From the NCBI GenBank assembly GCA_012841485.1, contig DUUU01000120.1, forward strand, positions 1-24,186: a stretch of 24,186 nucleotides of DNA, in the 5' to 3' direction. The notes below the pieces were generated by a model. That model was given only the letters and a program-made list of their open reading frames with translations. It was not told the origin of the DNA and ran no database searches. Of this stretch, positions 16,448-24,186 are shown piece after piece (within the stretch, counting starts at the first letter, position 1; each line of letters begins with the position of its first letter). A program made the translations under genes and the position numbers. Source of the stretch: Armatimonadota bacterium. GTDB taxonomy: Bacteria > Armatimonadota > JAAZEB01.

Positions 16448-17383
16448 CTACGGGGTGATTTGCCCACGGATCTCGCCATCCGGGTTCTGCTGGGTATGTA
16501 CGTTCACATACGTGTTTCCGCTCAGGATGGCGTTGATGGCATCGTTGAAGTTTATGATGCCGGCCGCGGGCTGCGCCTGGAGATCGGCCGCCGTCACCAC
16601 CCGGCTGAGAACTGCAGGAAACGCCCCGTCGGTGCTCGCATCGTACAGCGGGAGGATGATCCCGCCTTCCTCGCCGGCCGCGCCAACATGGATATGCGCC
16701 GCGAGGACGTTCTGGAGTCCGGACGTCGTCAAGACCACCTGCACCTGAGACTGCAAGCCATTGAGCACGACATCCGCGTTGCCAGCCGCGGGAGAGGTGA
16801 CCGGGGGCACCTCGTTATCGCCGGATAGCACAGCGCGCAGTGATATCGGACCCAACTGCCCGCGGATCTCGCCGTTCGGGTTTTGCTGGGTGTGAACGTT
16901 GATATAGGTACGTCCGCTGAGGATCGCCTGCACTGCATCTGCGAAAGTGGTAACGCCCGCCGCCGGCTGGGGCTGGAGGTCCGCCGCCGTCACCACTCGG
17001 CTGAGGGTAGCGGGGAACGCACCATCGGTCGCCGCATCGTAGAGGGGCAGAATGATCGGACCGTTCTGCCCTACCGGGGCGACGTGGATGTGGGCCAGCT
17101 GAACGTTGCTCAGGTTCTGGGTCTGCAGGTTGACCGTCAGGGTAGACTGGTCGGCGCTCAGGATCGCACTGGCCGTCCCACTGGCGAGGGTGTCCACGGC
17201 GGGCACCTCCTGGGTTCCTCTGAGGGTAGCCCGGAACTCCGTGCCGCCGGTGGGAGGCGGCGTGCCGTTGCCATCGACCGAGTCGAGGGCATCACCGCAG
17301 CCGGCCGCCCACAGCACCGCCGCCCCAAGCGCCAGCGCGCGCGAGAGACGCATCGAGGCAAGCGTTCGGGTGTTGATCTGCAT
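16448..17383 (-). CDS. Putative lipoprotein with two CHRD domains
   Basis: The 311-residue product has a signal sequence (positively charged start, hydrophobic 15-27) ending in AAGC with Cys29 as probable lipidation site, followed by a Pro/Gly linker. Two CHRD domains follow, at about 49-178 and 181-310. Both contain an AHIHV motif, a PLYDA(A/S)TDGAFPA block, an AVTAADLQ-like segment and the ending VNVHTQQNP(N/D)GEIRGQ. CHRD domains were named after chordin; in bacteria they occur in secreted or surface proteins and their function is poorly defined. The two copies are alike at DNA level, so this is an internal duplication. ATG 17381-17383 follows AAGGAG by 8 nt. An extracytoplasmic, membrane-anchored location is inferred. 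Confidence 0.85.
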   Translation of the reverse strand: MQINTRTLASMRLSRALALGAAVLWAAGCGDALDSVDGNGTPPPTGGTEFRATLRGTQEVPAVDTLASGTASAILSADQSTLTVNLQTQNLSNVQLAHIHVAPVGQNGPIILPLYDAATDGAFPATLSRVVTAADLQPQPAAGVTTFADAVQAILSGRTYINVHTQQNPNGEIRGQLGPISLRAVLSGDNEVPPVTSPAAGNADVVLNGLQSQVQVVLTTSGLQNVLAAHIHVGAAGEEGGIILPLYDASTDGAFPAVLSRVVTAADLQAQPAAGIINFNDAINAILSGNTYVNVHTQQNPDGEIRGQITP

Positions 17384-17913
17384 CGAGCTTTCTCCTTTCG
17401 TCTCACTCCAGCCGCCGGGCGCTCATCTCTGGGTCCCGCGGCGGGCGGGGGTCCTCCGGCGGGAAAGGTCGCGCAAGCGGATGCGGGCCGGGTCCATGCC
17501 AGAGTCACCCCCTGTCATCCAGCTCTTCGGAGCAGTTTCCGGGCCAGAGCAGGGGGCGTGGACGGCGATCGGTCTCAGGCGCCAGGCGCTGTGGCTGCAG
17601 GCCAACGGTGGCACGCGGGCCGGCTTTTCGCGGTGTGGTCATCGACGGGCACTTCGGTCCGACCCCTGGAACAGAGAGGGCACTTGCTGCCCTCCCGCGC
17701 CGCTCGCGGGAGGGGCAGGGGCACTCCTGGCAGAGCAGGGTCGCCGTGCCCGGAGGCAAGGCATGAGACGAGGGGCACTTTCAGCCAGAAGGCGCGGCGG
17801 GGTAGCTGAACACGGCCGCATGCCAGCCGCCGCGGAGAACGCGAACGGGCACGAAGTGATGCCCGTTCTGATCACGCAGCCTGGTGGACGCGAAACGTGG
17901 GAGTTACGGGGCG
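17384..17913. other. 530-bp non-coding gap between parB and the CHRD gene
   Basis: No credible gene or promoter. The stretch has two strong hairpins: 17687-17718 (13-bp stem CTGCCCTCCCGCG with one bulge, 5-nt loop) and the one behind parB (17843-17868). The motif GGGCACT recurs three times (near 17678, 17720 and 17775). Confidence 0.5.
17843..17868 (-). terminator. Hairpin behind parB
   Basis: A perfect 9-bp stem GAACGGGCA/TGCCCGTTC with an 8-nt loop lies 45 nt past the parB stop. It is followed on the minus strand by GCGTTCTCC, without a real T tract, so it is a weak terminator candidate. Confidence 0.45.
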
Positions 17914-18774
17914 TTACGTGGTCGTGAGCAGTTCGAGGATTCGCTCAAACTGTTCCTGATCGTAGAAGTCGATGCGAATCGCCCCCCGCTCACCGTTGCG
18001 TGTGATGGAGACGCGGGTGCCGAAGTAGCGTTGGAGATGCTCCTCAATCTTGGTGATGTAGGGATCACGCGGCGCCGGGGGGGGAGTGTCGGGGGCCCGT
18101 CTCTGCTCTGCGCCCTGCCGGACCAGCTTCTCCGTGTCCCGCACGGTCAGGTGCTCCGCGAGGATGCGGTCAGCGAGGGCCAGTTGAGCATCCGGAGCGG
18201 CCTCGAGTCCGAGGAGAGCACGCGCGTGGCCCTCGGAGAGCTCGCCCGAGGCCACCCGCTGCCGGATGGCGGGCGGAAGGTTGAGAAGGCGGAGCGTGTT
18301 GGCCACCGCCGGCCGTGACTTGCCCACGCGAGCCGCGACTTCCTCCTGCGTGAGCCCGAACTCATCGATAAGTCGGCGAAAGGCAATGGCGGCATCGATG
18401 GCATTGATATCCTCGCGCTGGATATTCTCGATCAGGGCCAGCTCGAGCATCTCCCGGTTGGTGCACTCGCGGATGATGACCGGCACCTCTTCCAGGCCGG
18501 CGGCCTGCGATGCCCGGAAGCGGCGCTCCCCGGCCACGAGCTCGTAGCCCTCTTTGTGCGGGCGAACGACGAGTGGCTGCAGAACGCCATGAGCGCGGAT
18601 CGACTCGGCCAGTTCCGCCAGACGCTCCGGGTCCATCTCGCCGCGAGGCTGGTAGGGGTTGGCCCGTATACTCGCGGTCGGAACCAGAGACACGCTCCCC
18701 TGAGCCATCTCCGCCTCGGGAGGGTTACTGTGGAACAGGGCATCCAGCCCTTTACCGAGTGCTCTCTTCTGCAA
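17914..18774 (-). CDS. parB: Chromosome partition protein ParB (Spo0J)
   Basis: ParB binds parS, hydrolyses CTP and slides as a clamp along DNA to build the partition complex. The 286-residue product starts QKRALGKGLDALF after the initiator. It has the CTP-binding ParB/Srx-like fold at about 28-122 with GERRFRA (82-88) and ENIQRED (116-122), a helix-turn-helix at about 141-165 (LTQEEVAARVGKSRPAVANT), and a C-terminal dimerisation domain from about 235. The start is a TTG at 18772-18774 with GGAGG about 9 nt upstream. It overlaps the end of parA by 23 nt, so the two are co-translated. The length is typical of chromosomal ParB. Confidence 0.96.
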   Translation of the reverse strand: MQKRALGKGLDALFHSNPPEAEMAQGSVSLVPTASIRANPYQPRGEMDPERLAELAESIRAHGVLQPLVVRPHKEGYELVAGERRFRASQAAGLEEVPVIIRECTNREMLELALIENIQREDINAIDAAIAFRRLIDEFGLTQEEVAARVGKSRPAVANTLRLLNLPPAIRQRVASGELSEGHARALLGLEAAPDAQLALADRILAEHLTVRDTEKLVRQGAEQRRAPDTPPPAPRDPYITKIEEHLQRYFGTRVSITRNGERGAIRIDFYDQEQFERILELLTTT

Positions 18775-19528
18775 TTCGCATTACCTCCGTGGCGAGCTGC
18801 GCATACGCTTCGGCCCCACGAGACCGGGGGTCATAGATGTGGATCGGCTGGCCGTGACTGGGCGCCTCGCTCAGCTTGACGTTCCGGGGGATGATGGTCT
18901 GGAAGACGCTCCCCTTGAAGTAGCCTCGCACCTCGCGGATCACCTCGTTGGAGATTCGGGTGCGGAAGTCGTGCATCGTCAGGACGACGCCGAGGAGGGC
19001 CAGGCTCTTGTTCAGGTGCTTCCGAACCATCTGCACCGTGTTCATGAGCTGGGTGATCCCCTCGAGCGCGTAGTACTCGCACTGGATCGGGATGAGGACG
19101 GATCGCGCCGCGGCGAGCACGTTGAGCGTGATCAGGCCAAGCGAGGGTGGGGAGTCGATCAGGATGTAGTCATAGCTGTCCAGGACCGCGTCGAGGGCGT
19201 TGCGAAGACGCACCTCGCGCGACATCTCGGCGACCAATTCGATCTCCGCGCCCGCGAGGTTGATGGTCGCCGGCACGAGATCCAGGTTCTCCACCTCTGT
19301 GTGCAGCACCACGTCGGGGACGGCTGCGTCGTTGATCAGGATATCATAGATGCATTGACGGAGGTGCGCCTTCCCCACGCCGAGCCCGCTGGTGGCGTTT
19401 CCCTGCGGATCACTGTCGATGAGGAGGACACGCCGTGACTGGGATGCAAGGCATGCGGAAAGATTCACGGCGGTGGTTGTCTTGCCGACCCCGCCCTTCT
19501 GGTTGACTACGGCGATGACTCGTGGCAT
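18752..19528 (-). CDS. parA: Chromosome partition ATPase ParA (Soj)
   Basis: ParA dimerises with ATP, coats the nucleoid and is released by ParB, which pulls the parS region along. The 258-residue product starts MPRVIAVVNQKGGVGKTTTA with the deviant Walker A KGGVGKT at 11-17 (signature Lys11 and Lys16), LLIDSDPQGN at 35-44 and Walker B LIDSPPS near 123-129. The short N-terminus, without a separate HTH, marks a chromosomal-type ParA. ATG 19526-19528 is preferred to an upstream in-frame start at 19597, which would translate through parS. A GGACGGA site lies shortly upstream. The rsmG/mnmG genes, often found next to parAB, are absent. Confidence 0.97.
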   Translation of the reverse strand: MPRVIAVVNQKGGVGKTTTAVNLSACLASQSRRVLLIDSDPQGNATSGLGVGKAHLRQCIYDILINDAAVPDVVLHTEVENLDLVPATINLAGAEIELVAEMSREVRLRNALDAVLDSYDYILIDSPPSLGLITLNVLAAARSVLIPIQCEYYALEGITQLMNTVQMVRKHLNKSLALLGVVLTMHDFRTRISNEVIREVRGYFKGSVFQTIIPRNVKLSEAPSHGQPIHIYDPRSRGAEAYAQLATEVMRIAEESTR

Positions 19529-19545
19529 ATTCCGTCCACGGGGCG

Positions 19546-19559
19546 GTTTCACGTGAAAC
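19546..19559. promoter_or_regulatory. parS site in the parA leader
   Basis: The 14-bp palindrome GTTTCACGTGAAAC matches the core of the bacterial parS consensus exactly; only the outermost pair of the 16-mer differs. It lies 17 bp before the parA ATG and about 45-55 bp after the predicted start site, so bound ParB could also repress parAB. Confidence 0.95.
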
Positions 19560-19608
19560 GCCCCAAACGCGCGAGGGCGGCGCGGATGCCGCCGCATTCC
19601 TGCCCTTC

Positions 19609-19637
19609 ATTTTACCGCCCGCCCGCTCCCTTGTCAA
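19609..19637 (-). promoter_or_regulatory. Promoter of parAB
   Basis: On the minus strand, TTGACA (19637-19632), 17 bp, TAAAAT (19614-19609). The predicted start is near 19602, about 75 nt before parA, and the parS site lies inside the leader. Confidence 0.8.
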
Positions 19638-20153
19638 CCTCGGGGCCGAACCCCTTGGGATTCCGAGGGACGCGAGCCCCCGGCGGTTGCTCGCGTTCCC
19701 CCGCGGGAGTTCAAACCCCAGGATGCAGCTCGCTCCTCCGCCCGCGCGCCGGCCAGCATACCCCGCATGGAGGCGACCGATGCGGAGCGGCGACCACCGC
19801 AGGCTTTCCTAGCATCCGGCATCGCGCCCGACGCAGGGAGGGGGCAACGCGCGGCTCTCCCGGAGGCGCCTGATGGGGCCCCACCTTCTGCCCTCGTATG
19901 CCACCCATCCTTCACCGATGGCCCCCCGGCAGGGCTCGGCCCACGTTTCACGTGAAACGCGCCCCGTGCCCCCTCCAGCCCCAACGCCCCGCGGTCGCCG
20001 GGCCACCATGCCACTTCGCGCGCCGATCTTTACCCATCCCCAGCATGCGAAGCGTCGCGCTGGCCGCGCTCCCTGAGAGCGCGTGTCCGGGCCGGACACC
20101 CTCTCGAAACTGCACTCGCTCGCCGCTCACCCACACACCCGGGCGCACCCCCT
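19638..20153. other. Non-coding region upstream of parAB holding a second parS
   Basis: No gene is supported; open frames on both strands are low-complexity Pro, Arg and Ala products of GC-rich DNA. One parS site lies at 19945-19958. A GTTCAA sequence near 19708 resembles a tRNA T-loop, but no cloverleaf can be built around it. Confidence 0.5.
19945..19958. promoter_or_regulatory. Second parS site
   Basis: A second exact copy of GTTTCACGTGAAAC, 385 bp upstream of the first, with a different flank (AC before, GC after). Two parS sites by parAB fit a primary centromere region, usually near the replication origin. Confidence 0.93.
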
Positions 20154-20202
20154 CCAACAACAAGAAGGGCAGGGAGGGGGCCTGTGCCCACGCTCCCTGC
20201 CC
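20154..20202 (-). terminator. Rho-independent terminator of the symporter gene
   Basis: A 10-bp perfect stem GGGCAGGGAG (20167-20176) / CTCCCTGCCC (20193-20202) with a 16-nt loop. On the minus strand it is followed by TTCTTGTTGTTGG, a T-rich tail. It lies 43 nt after the symporter stop. Confidence 0.8.
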
Positions 20203-20245
20203 ACGCCGCGAGCGCTCCCGCGACCATCACTCGTCGCCCCCGAGG

Positions 20246-21766
20246 CTACACTTCTACCATCTCCGCCTCGGGCGCCGTCGGCTCCGCAGCCTCCCCGAAC
20301 GCCCGATCCAGGATCTCCCGATCCGGTGGCGGCGTCAGCAGGCTGACCAGCGGCACGACGATCACCGGCACCACGATGCCCATCGCACCGGCCACCGGCA
20401 CGCCGGGGCCCCCATACTTCGAGTAGATCAGCACCATCGTGGCCAGGCCCGACACCATCCCGGCAATCGCCCCAGCCTTAGAAGTGCGCTTCCAGAAGAG
20501 CCCGAAGCAATAGGGTGCGAGAAACGCGCCCGCGAGCGCGCCCCACGAGATCACCATCAGGTTCACGATGAAATCGACCTTCTTCAGCGCCATCACAAGC
20601 GAGATCGCGACGAAGACGCCACACAGCACGCGCATCAAGAGCATGATGCTCTCCTTGGATGCATCCCTGCGCAACCCCGCGTACAGGTCCACCGCGATCG
20701 CCGAACTGGAGACCAGGACGAGCGAGGACAGGCTCGACATCGATGCCGAGAAGACCAGGAGCAGGATCACCATCGACACCCACGCGGGCACGTAGTGCGT
20801 GAGGAAGTGCGGCATCAGGTCGTCAAGATTCTCCGGCACCGGGGTCATGCCCGCGGGAGCCGGCACGCCTTCCACCGGCGTGTAGTAGAACAGGTGCGTG
20901 AGCGCCCCTGTGAAGTAAGCACCGAACGAGAGGACGAGCGCGAACGCGGATGCCACGACCATCGCCCGCTTCACATCGGCCTCGCTCTTGATCGAGTAGA
21001 ACTTCTGGACCATCTGGGGAAGGCCCCATGGCCCGACGCTCGTCACGAACACCAGCGACCACAACACCACCCACCCGGGGAACGGCCCGGCGGCACTCAG
21101 CGCCGGCGCCATCTCCGGTCGCGAGAGCACGCTCACGGTCATGCTCATCCCGCCCGCGAGGTGCACCACGAAGAGCACCATCACCACCACACCGGCCAGC
21201 TCGATAATCCCGCGCAGGAAGTCCGTGACCGCAAGCGCGAGGTATCCCCCCATGATCAGGTACACCCCGGTCAGGAAGGCTAGAAAACCAACGGCGAGGC
21301 CATACGGGATCCCCAGGTTCATCTCGAAGAGGAGGGAGAGCCCCTGGTATACCGACGCGGAGTAGGGCACCAGGAAGATGAAGATCACGAGCGCCGAGGC
21401 AAACTTGAGGAAGGGCGATCCGAACCGGGCGCCCAGGAACTCCGGCATGGTGAGCGCATCCAGGCGCGCCGTCATGCGCCGCGTCGGCCCCGCGAAGATC
21501 CACCACGCAAGGACACTCCCGAAGAGAACGTTTCCGGCGGCGATCCAGAGCGCGTTCAGGCCGAAGCCCCATCCCAGTCTTCCCGCGTAGCCCACGAACA
21601 GCACCGCGGAGAAATAGCTGGTGCCATAGGCGAATGCCGACATCCACGGCCCCAGATTGCGCCCTGCGAGGAAGAAATCGCTCACGGTGCGCGTCCTGCG
21701 CATGCAGTAGTAGCCGATGCCAAGCATCAGCGCCACATAGACAACGACAATCAGCAGCTTCAACAA
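20246..21766 (-). CDS. Sodium:solute symporter (SSS family)
   Basis: This is a membrane transporter that couples sodium influx to solute uptake. The 506-residue protein is very hydrophobic, with about 13 predicted membrane segments from VVVYVALMLGIGYYCM at the N-terminus. It has the family's TVSDFFLAGRNLGPWMSAFA loop and first-helices region, the VGPWGLPQMVQKFYSIKSEA segment in the middle and FSASMSSLSSLVLVSSSAIA later. The C-terminal tail (EAAEPTAPEAEMVEV) is cytosolic and acidic. The start is inferred as TTG at 21764-21766 with GGTGAGGG upstream; the next codon is also TTG. The upstream frame to 21895 is hydrophilic and not SSS-like. The substrate cannot be read from the sequence. The gene neighbours paaK, 600 bp away, on the same strand. 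Confidence 0.9.
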   Translation of the reverse strand: MLKLLIVVVYVALMLGIGYYCMRRTRTVSDFFLAGRNLGPWMSAFAYGTSYFSAVLFVGYAGRLGWGFGLNALWIAAGNVLFGSVLAWWIFAGPTRRMTARLDALTMPEFLGARFGSPFLKFASALVIFIFLVPYSASVYQGLSLLFEMNLGIPYGLAVGFLAFLTGVYLIMGGYLALAVTDFLRGIIELAGVVVMVLFVVHLAGGMSMTVSVLSRPEMAPALSAAGPFPGWVVLWSLVFVTSVGPWGLPQMVQKFYSIKSEADVKRAMVVASAFALVLSFGAYFTGALTHLFYYTPVEGVPAPAGMTPVPENLDDLMPHFLTHYVPAWVSMVILLLVFSASMSSLSSLVLVSSSAIAVDLYAGLRRDASKESIMLLMRVLCGVFVAISLVMALKKVDFIVNLMVISWGALAGAFLAPYCFGLFWKRTSKAGAIAGMVSGLATMVLIYSKYGGPGVPVAGAMGIVVPVIVVPLVSLLTPPPDREILDRAFGEAAEPTAPEAEMVEV

Positions 21767-22365
21767 CAGACCCTCACCTTTCCCCGTGGACCACCGGAAC
21801 CCGGAGCTACCGCCGCATTCTGGTGCCACGCACGCCCGCTCGGAGTCCATCCGGAGGCTCGCCCTACCCGCATCACAGGGCACGAAGGGAGGCAAACGGC
21901 GCTGGTCATCCCCTTCACATCCGGGAGTCGGTGATGTAGGCTTGGGGAAAGACGAGGAGAACCGTGCTATCCACCGATGATGAACCCCGGGTGAGCATTC
22001 ACCATCCCGGCAGGGAACTCCTGCCCGCGAACCGCGCCGTCATTTGCGCTGGTCTCAACCGCAGATGCCTCTCACGCCGGAGCATCCGCCCCTTCCCATC
22101 TCTGGAACCCACGAGAGGCGTCTTCCATCCAGGGGGCAGGGGAGGGGGGCGCTGCGGCTCTCCGTTCCGGCGGGGAAGCGCGAGCAAGCCCCCCCGCATC
22201 CATAGGGCAGCGCCGATGTCGGGCTCCACCCGGAGGCTCTCTTGGCGGCCACGCCGCAGAAAGCCTGCGTGCCCTATCACGCGGGCAGCCCTGCTCGCGC
22301 TCTTGTTGACATTGATCGGGAGTCCCCGGCGTTCAGGGCACGCCGGGTCTCCCCTCTCTTTGGCT
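21767..22365. other. 600-bp non-coding gap
   Basis: No gene is supported. A plus-strand frame from a GTG at 21964, preceded by GAGGAG, runs 177 codons but enters paaK antisense and has no recognisable domain. The only structure noted is the hairpin behind paaK at 22325-22347. Confidence 0.45.
22325..22347 (-). terminator. Hairpin behind paaK
   Basis: A 7-bp stem CCCGGCG/CGCCGGG with a 9-nt loop, 18 nt past the paaK stop. It lacks a T tract, so it is a weak candidate for a terminator. Confidence 0.4.
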
Positions 22366-23667
22366 TTAGATCTGGCGGTTGTCCACCACGCGGCGGGCCT
22401 TCCCGAGGCTGCGCTCCAGGCTCCGGGGCTCCACCAGCTTCAAGCGCGGGGTGATGCCGATCACCGAGTGCATCCGGGATCGGATCTTCGTCTCTAGCTC
22501 CACCAGCCGGCTCATCTGACCAGTGAACAGCTCGCGCGAGACCTCGACCAGGATCGTCATCTCATCCAGCGCCGCGTGCCGCTCTAGCACGATCTGGTAG
22601 TGCGGCTCCACGCCCTCTACCTCGAAGAGGACCTGCTCGATCTGCGAAGGGTACACGTTTACGCCGCGGACGATCAGCATGTCATCGGTCCGGCTGAGCA
22701 CCTTCCTCATCCGCACATTCGTGCGTCCACACCGGCATGGCTCCGGGTTCAGCGTCGTGAGGTCGCGCGTTCGGTAGCGCAGCACGGGGATGCCTTCCTT
22801 GGTGAGCGTCGTCAGGACGAGCTCGCCTTCCTGGCCGTAGGGCAGCGGCTCCAGGGTTTCCGGGTCGATCACCTCCGCGATGAAGTGGTCCTCGTTGAGG
22901 TGCATCCCGCACTGGTACTCGCACTCGCCGGCAACACCCGGGCCTAACACCTCGCTGAGCCCGTAGTTGTCGGTCGCCATGATATCGAGGCGCTCCTCCA
23001 GCTTCTTGCGCATCTGCTCGGAAGAGGGCTCGCCGCCGAACAGGCCAACCCGAAGGCATAGTGACGAGCGATCAATGCCACGCTCCCTCATCACCTCGGC
23101 GATGTGGAGCGCGTAACTCGGAGTGCCCACCAGCGCCGTCGTGCGGAAATCCCGCATGATCTGGATCTGGCGCTCGGTGTTGCCCGACGAGACTGGGATC
23201 ACGGACGCGCCCACGCGCTCCGCCCCATAGTGCAACCCGAAGCCACCGGTGAAGAGTCCATAACCGAAGCTGATCTGCACCACGTCCTGGTCCGTCACTC
23301 CTACGGCGCTGATGACGCGCGCCACCAGCTCCGACCAGGTGCGCAGGTCATTGCGCGTATAGCCCACGACCGTCGCCCGCCCGGTCGTGCCCGAAGAGGA
23401 GTGAATGCGCACAATCTCCCGCAGCGGCACACTGAACAGCTCGTAAGGGTAGGCCGCACGCATATCCTCCTTGGTGGTGAAGGGCAAGCGACGAATGTCG
23501 TCCAGCGACCGGATCTCCTCCGGCTTCACGCCCAGTTCTTCGAACCGGCGCTGGTAGAAGCGCACGTTCCGATAAACCCGGTTCACCGTTGCCTGAAGCC
23601 GCTCCAGCTGCAGCTGCTCCAGATCGGCTCGCGCCATTGTCTCACAACGCTCGTTCCAGATAGGCAC
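22366..23667 (-). CDS. paaK: Phenylacetate--CoA ligase
   Basis: This enzyme activates phenylacetate (or a related aryl acid) with ATP and CoA to the CoA thioester, the entry step of aerobic phenylacetate breakdown. The 433-residue cytosolic protein has the adenylate-forming motif SSSGTTG (90-96), the PaaK-typical FGYGLFTGGFGLHYGAERVG, TDNYGLSEVLGPGVAGEC, YRTRDLT, the C-terminal VRGVNVYPSQIEQVLFEVEG and a catalytic-type lysine K423 in SLGKARRVVD. Cysteine clusters (CEYQCGMH and CRCG) are as in PaaK relatives. The start is GTG 23665-23667 with GAGGAG 9 nt upstream. No other paa genes are in the window, so the physiological substrate is uncertain. Confidence 0.93.
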   Translation of the reverse strand: MPIWNERCETMARADLEQLQLERLQATVNRVYRNVRFYQRRFEELGVKPEEIRSLDDIRRLPFTTKEDMRAAYPYELFSVPLREIVRIHSSSGTTGRATVVGYTRNDLRTWSELVARVISAVGVTDQDVVQISFGYGLFTGGFGLHYGAERVGASVIPVSSGNTERQIQIMRDFRTTALVGTPSYALHIAEVMRERGIDRSSLCLRVGLFGGEPSSEQMRKKLEERLDIMATDNYGLSEVLGPGVAGECEYQCGMHLNEDHFIAEVIDPETLEPLPYGQEGELVLTTLTKEGIPVLRYRTRDLTTLNPEPCRCGRTNVRMRKVLSRTDDMLIVRGVNVYPSQIEQVLFEVEGVEPHYQIVLERHAALDEMTILVEVSRELFTGQMSRLVELETKIRSRMHSVIGITPRLKLVEPRSLERSLGKARRVVDNRQI

Positions 23668-24088
23668 TTTCTCTTACTCCTCTATCAGATGTGCGTCGCC
23701 TTTCCCACGGCCAGCGCGCCGCACCTCGGCATTCCTTCCACGCTCCACCCTTCCCCCGAAGGATGACCCGTCCAGTCCCCAATAGGCGCCTGATGCACCA
23801 CAAAACCCGGGCACCAGGGCCCGCATCACGACTGCGGGAGGCTCACTCCCGTCCAGACGCCAGGAGAAACAGTTCACCAGAGATACCCGACGCGCCATCG
23901 GTTCGGACGGGTGTGCGACGCACGCCCTGGCAGCGCGGGCAATCTGAATTTCAGCCATGCGGGCGGTGAGGGGAGTCTGCGCCTCCGCATAGAGGCTGGC
24001 CACAGCGAGGAGGGTGCCCGTCGGGCCGGGCTCGGTGCAGGGCAATCACCCAGTCGTTGTGCTCGAGGCGGCTATCGCCCCCACACGC
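23668..24088. other. Non-coding region upstream of paaK
   Basis: About 420 bp without a supported gene or clear promoter. A minus-strand open frame (23674-24045) ends at the paaK ribosome binding site, a coupling-like position, but its composition (Arg, Gly, Ala rich) and lack of any domain make it doubtful. Confidence 0.4.
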
Positions 24089-24186
24089 TTCATCTCTCTA
24101 CTCGTATCGCCACTCATTGCAGGAAGCAGGCGCCGATATCGGCGCCTGCTTCCTGCAATGAGTGGCGATACGAGTAGAGAGATGAA
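24089..24186. repeat. Perfect 98-bp palindrome at the window end
   Basis: The arm 24089-24137 is the exact reverse complement of 24138-24186, 49 nt with no mismatch and no spacer; the centre is CCGATATCGG. The palindrome reaches the last base, so its full length is unknown. A perfect spacer-less inverted repeat at a sequence end is typical of a fold-back assembly or amplification artefact; a true hairpin or terminal repeat is less likely. Confidence 0.95.

Noticed and set aside
19690..19730. Possible tRNA T-arm around GTTCAAACCCC
   Set aside because: No complementary T stem, anticodon arm or acceptor stem could be placed around it.
19634..20014. Minus-strand frame spanning the second parS
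   Set aside because: Low-complexity product without a ribosome binding site; the FHVKR motif is just parS read in frame.
21964..22497. Plus-strand frame with GAGGAG before a GTG, reading LSTDDEPRV like a response-regulator start
   Set aside because: The resemblance stops after about ten residues and the frame runs antisense into paaK; no receiver domain follows.
23674..24045. Minus-strand frame just upstream of paaK
   Set aside because: The end overlaps the paaK ribosome binding site, which looks like coupling, but there is no recognisable domain and such frames are common in GC-rich DNA.

Overview
The window comes from a high-GC bacterial chromosome. The left 15 kb is a nearly complete str-S10-spc ribosomal protein cluster, all on the minus strand. 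Transcription runs from rpsL at about 14.6 kb down to rpsE, which is cut by the left edge. The order is rpsL, rpsG, fusA, tuf, rpsJ, rplC, rplD, rplW, (about 0.67 kb of non-coding DNA), rplB, rpsS, rplV, rpsC, rplP, rpmC, rpsQ, rplN, rplX, rplE, rpsZ (zinc-type S14), rpsH, rplF, rplR, rpsE. The phylum cannot be fixed from sequence reading alone. The zinc-type S14, the EF-Tu with an Asn-Glu-Trp insert, the CHRD lipoprotein and the stand-alone homing-endonuclease-associated repeat protein would suit a Terrabacteria-type lineage such as Armatimonadota or Chloroflexota, but this is a weak inference.

The cluster has three regulatory peculiarities. A near-consensus promoter (TTGACA, 17 bp, TATACT) about 400 bp upstream of rpsL starts a long leader that contains a hairpin plus T6 attenuator. 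The usual rplW-rplB junction is split by a gap with its own extended -10 promoter and a roughly 470-nt leader. Most of the longer intercistronic gaps carry a strong GC-rich stem-loop, often starting 0 to 10 nt after the upstream stop codon.

Right of the ribosomal cluster is a divergent plus-strand gene (15554-16222) for a three-repeat protein of the homing-endonuclease-associated repeat type. It has a very strong promoter. Convergent to it is a minus-strand gene for a putative lipoprotein with two CHRD domains (16448-17383). Further right is a chromosome-partition module: parB, parA, a consensus promoter, one parS site in the parA leader and a second parS about 400 bp upstream. A sodium:solute symporter gene and a phenylacetate-CoA ligase gene follow, both minus strand and each with a hairpin behind it. 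The window ends in a perfect 98-bp palindrome that runs exactly to the last base, probably a fold-back artefact at a contig end.

The ribosomal genes supply the translation machinery and its two GTPase factors, and ParA, ParB and parS segregate the chromosome origin region. The symporter and CoA ligase may import and activate an organic (aromatic) acid, but they are separated by 600 bp and need not be one operon. TTG or GTG starts are inferred for rpsZ, rplE, parB, paaK and the symporter, each supported by a well-placed Shine-Dalgarno sequence.
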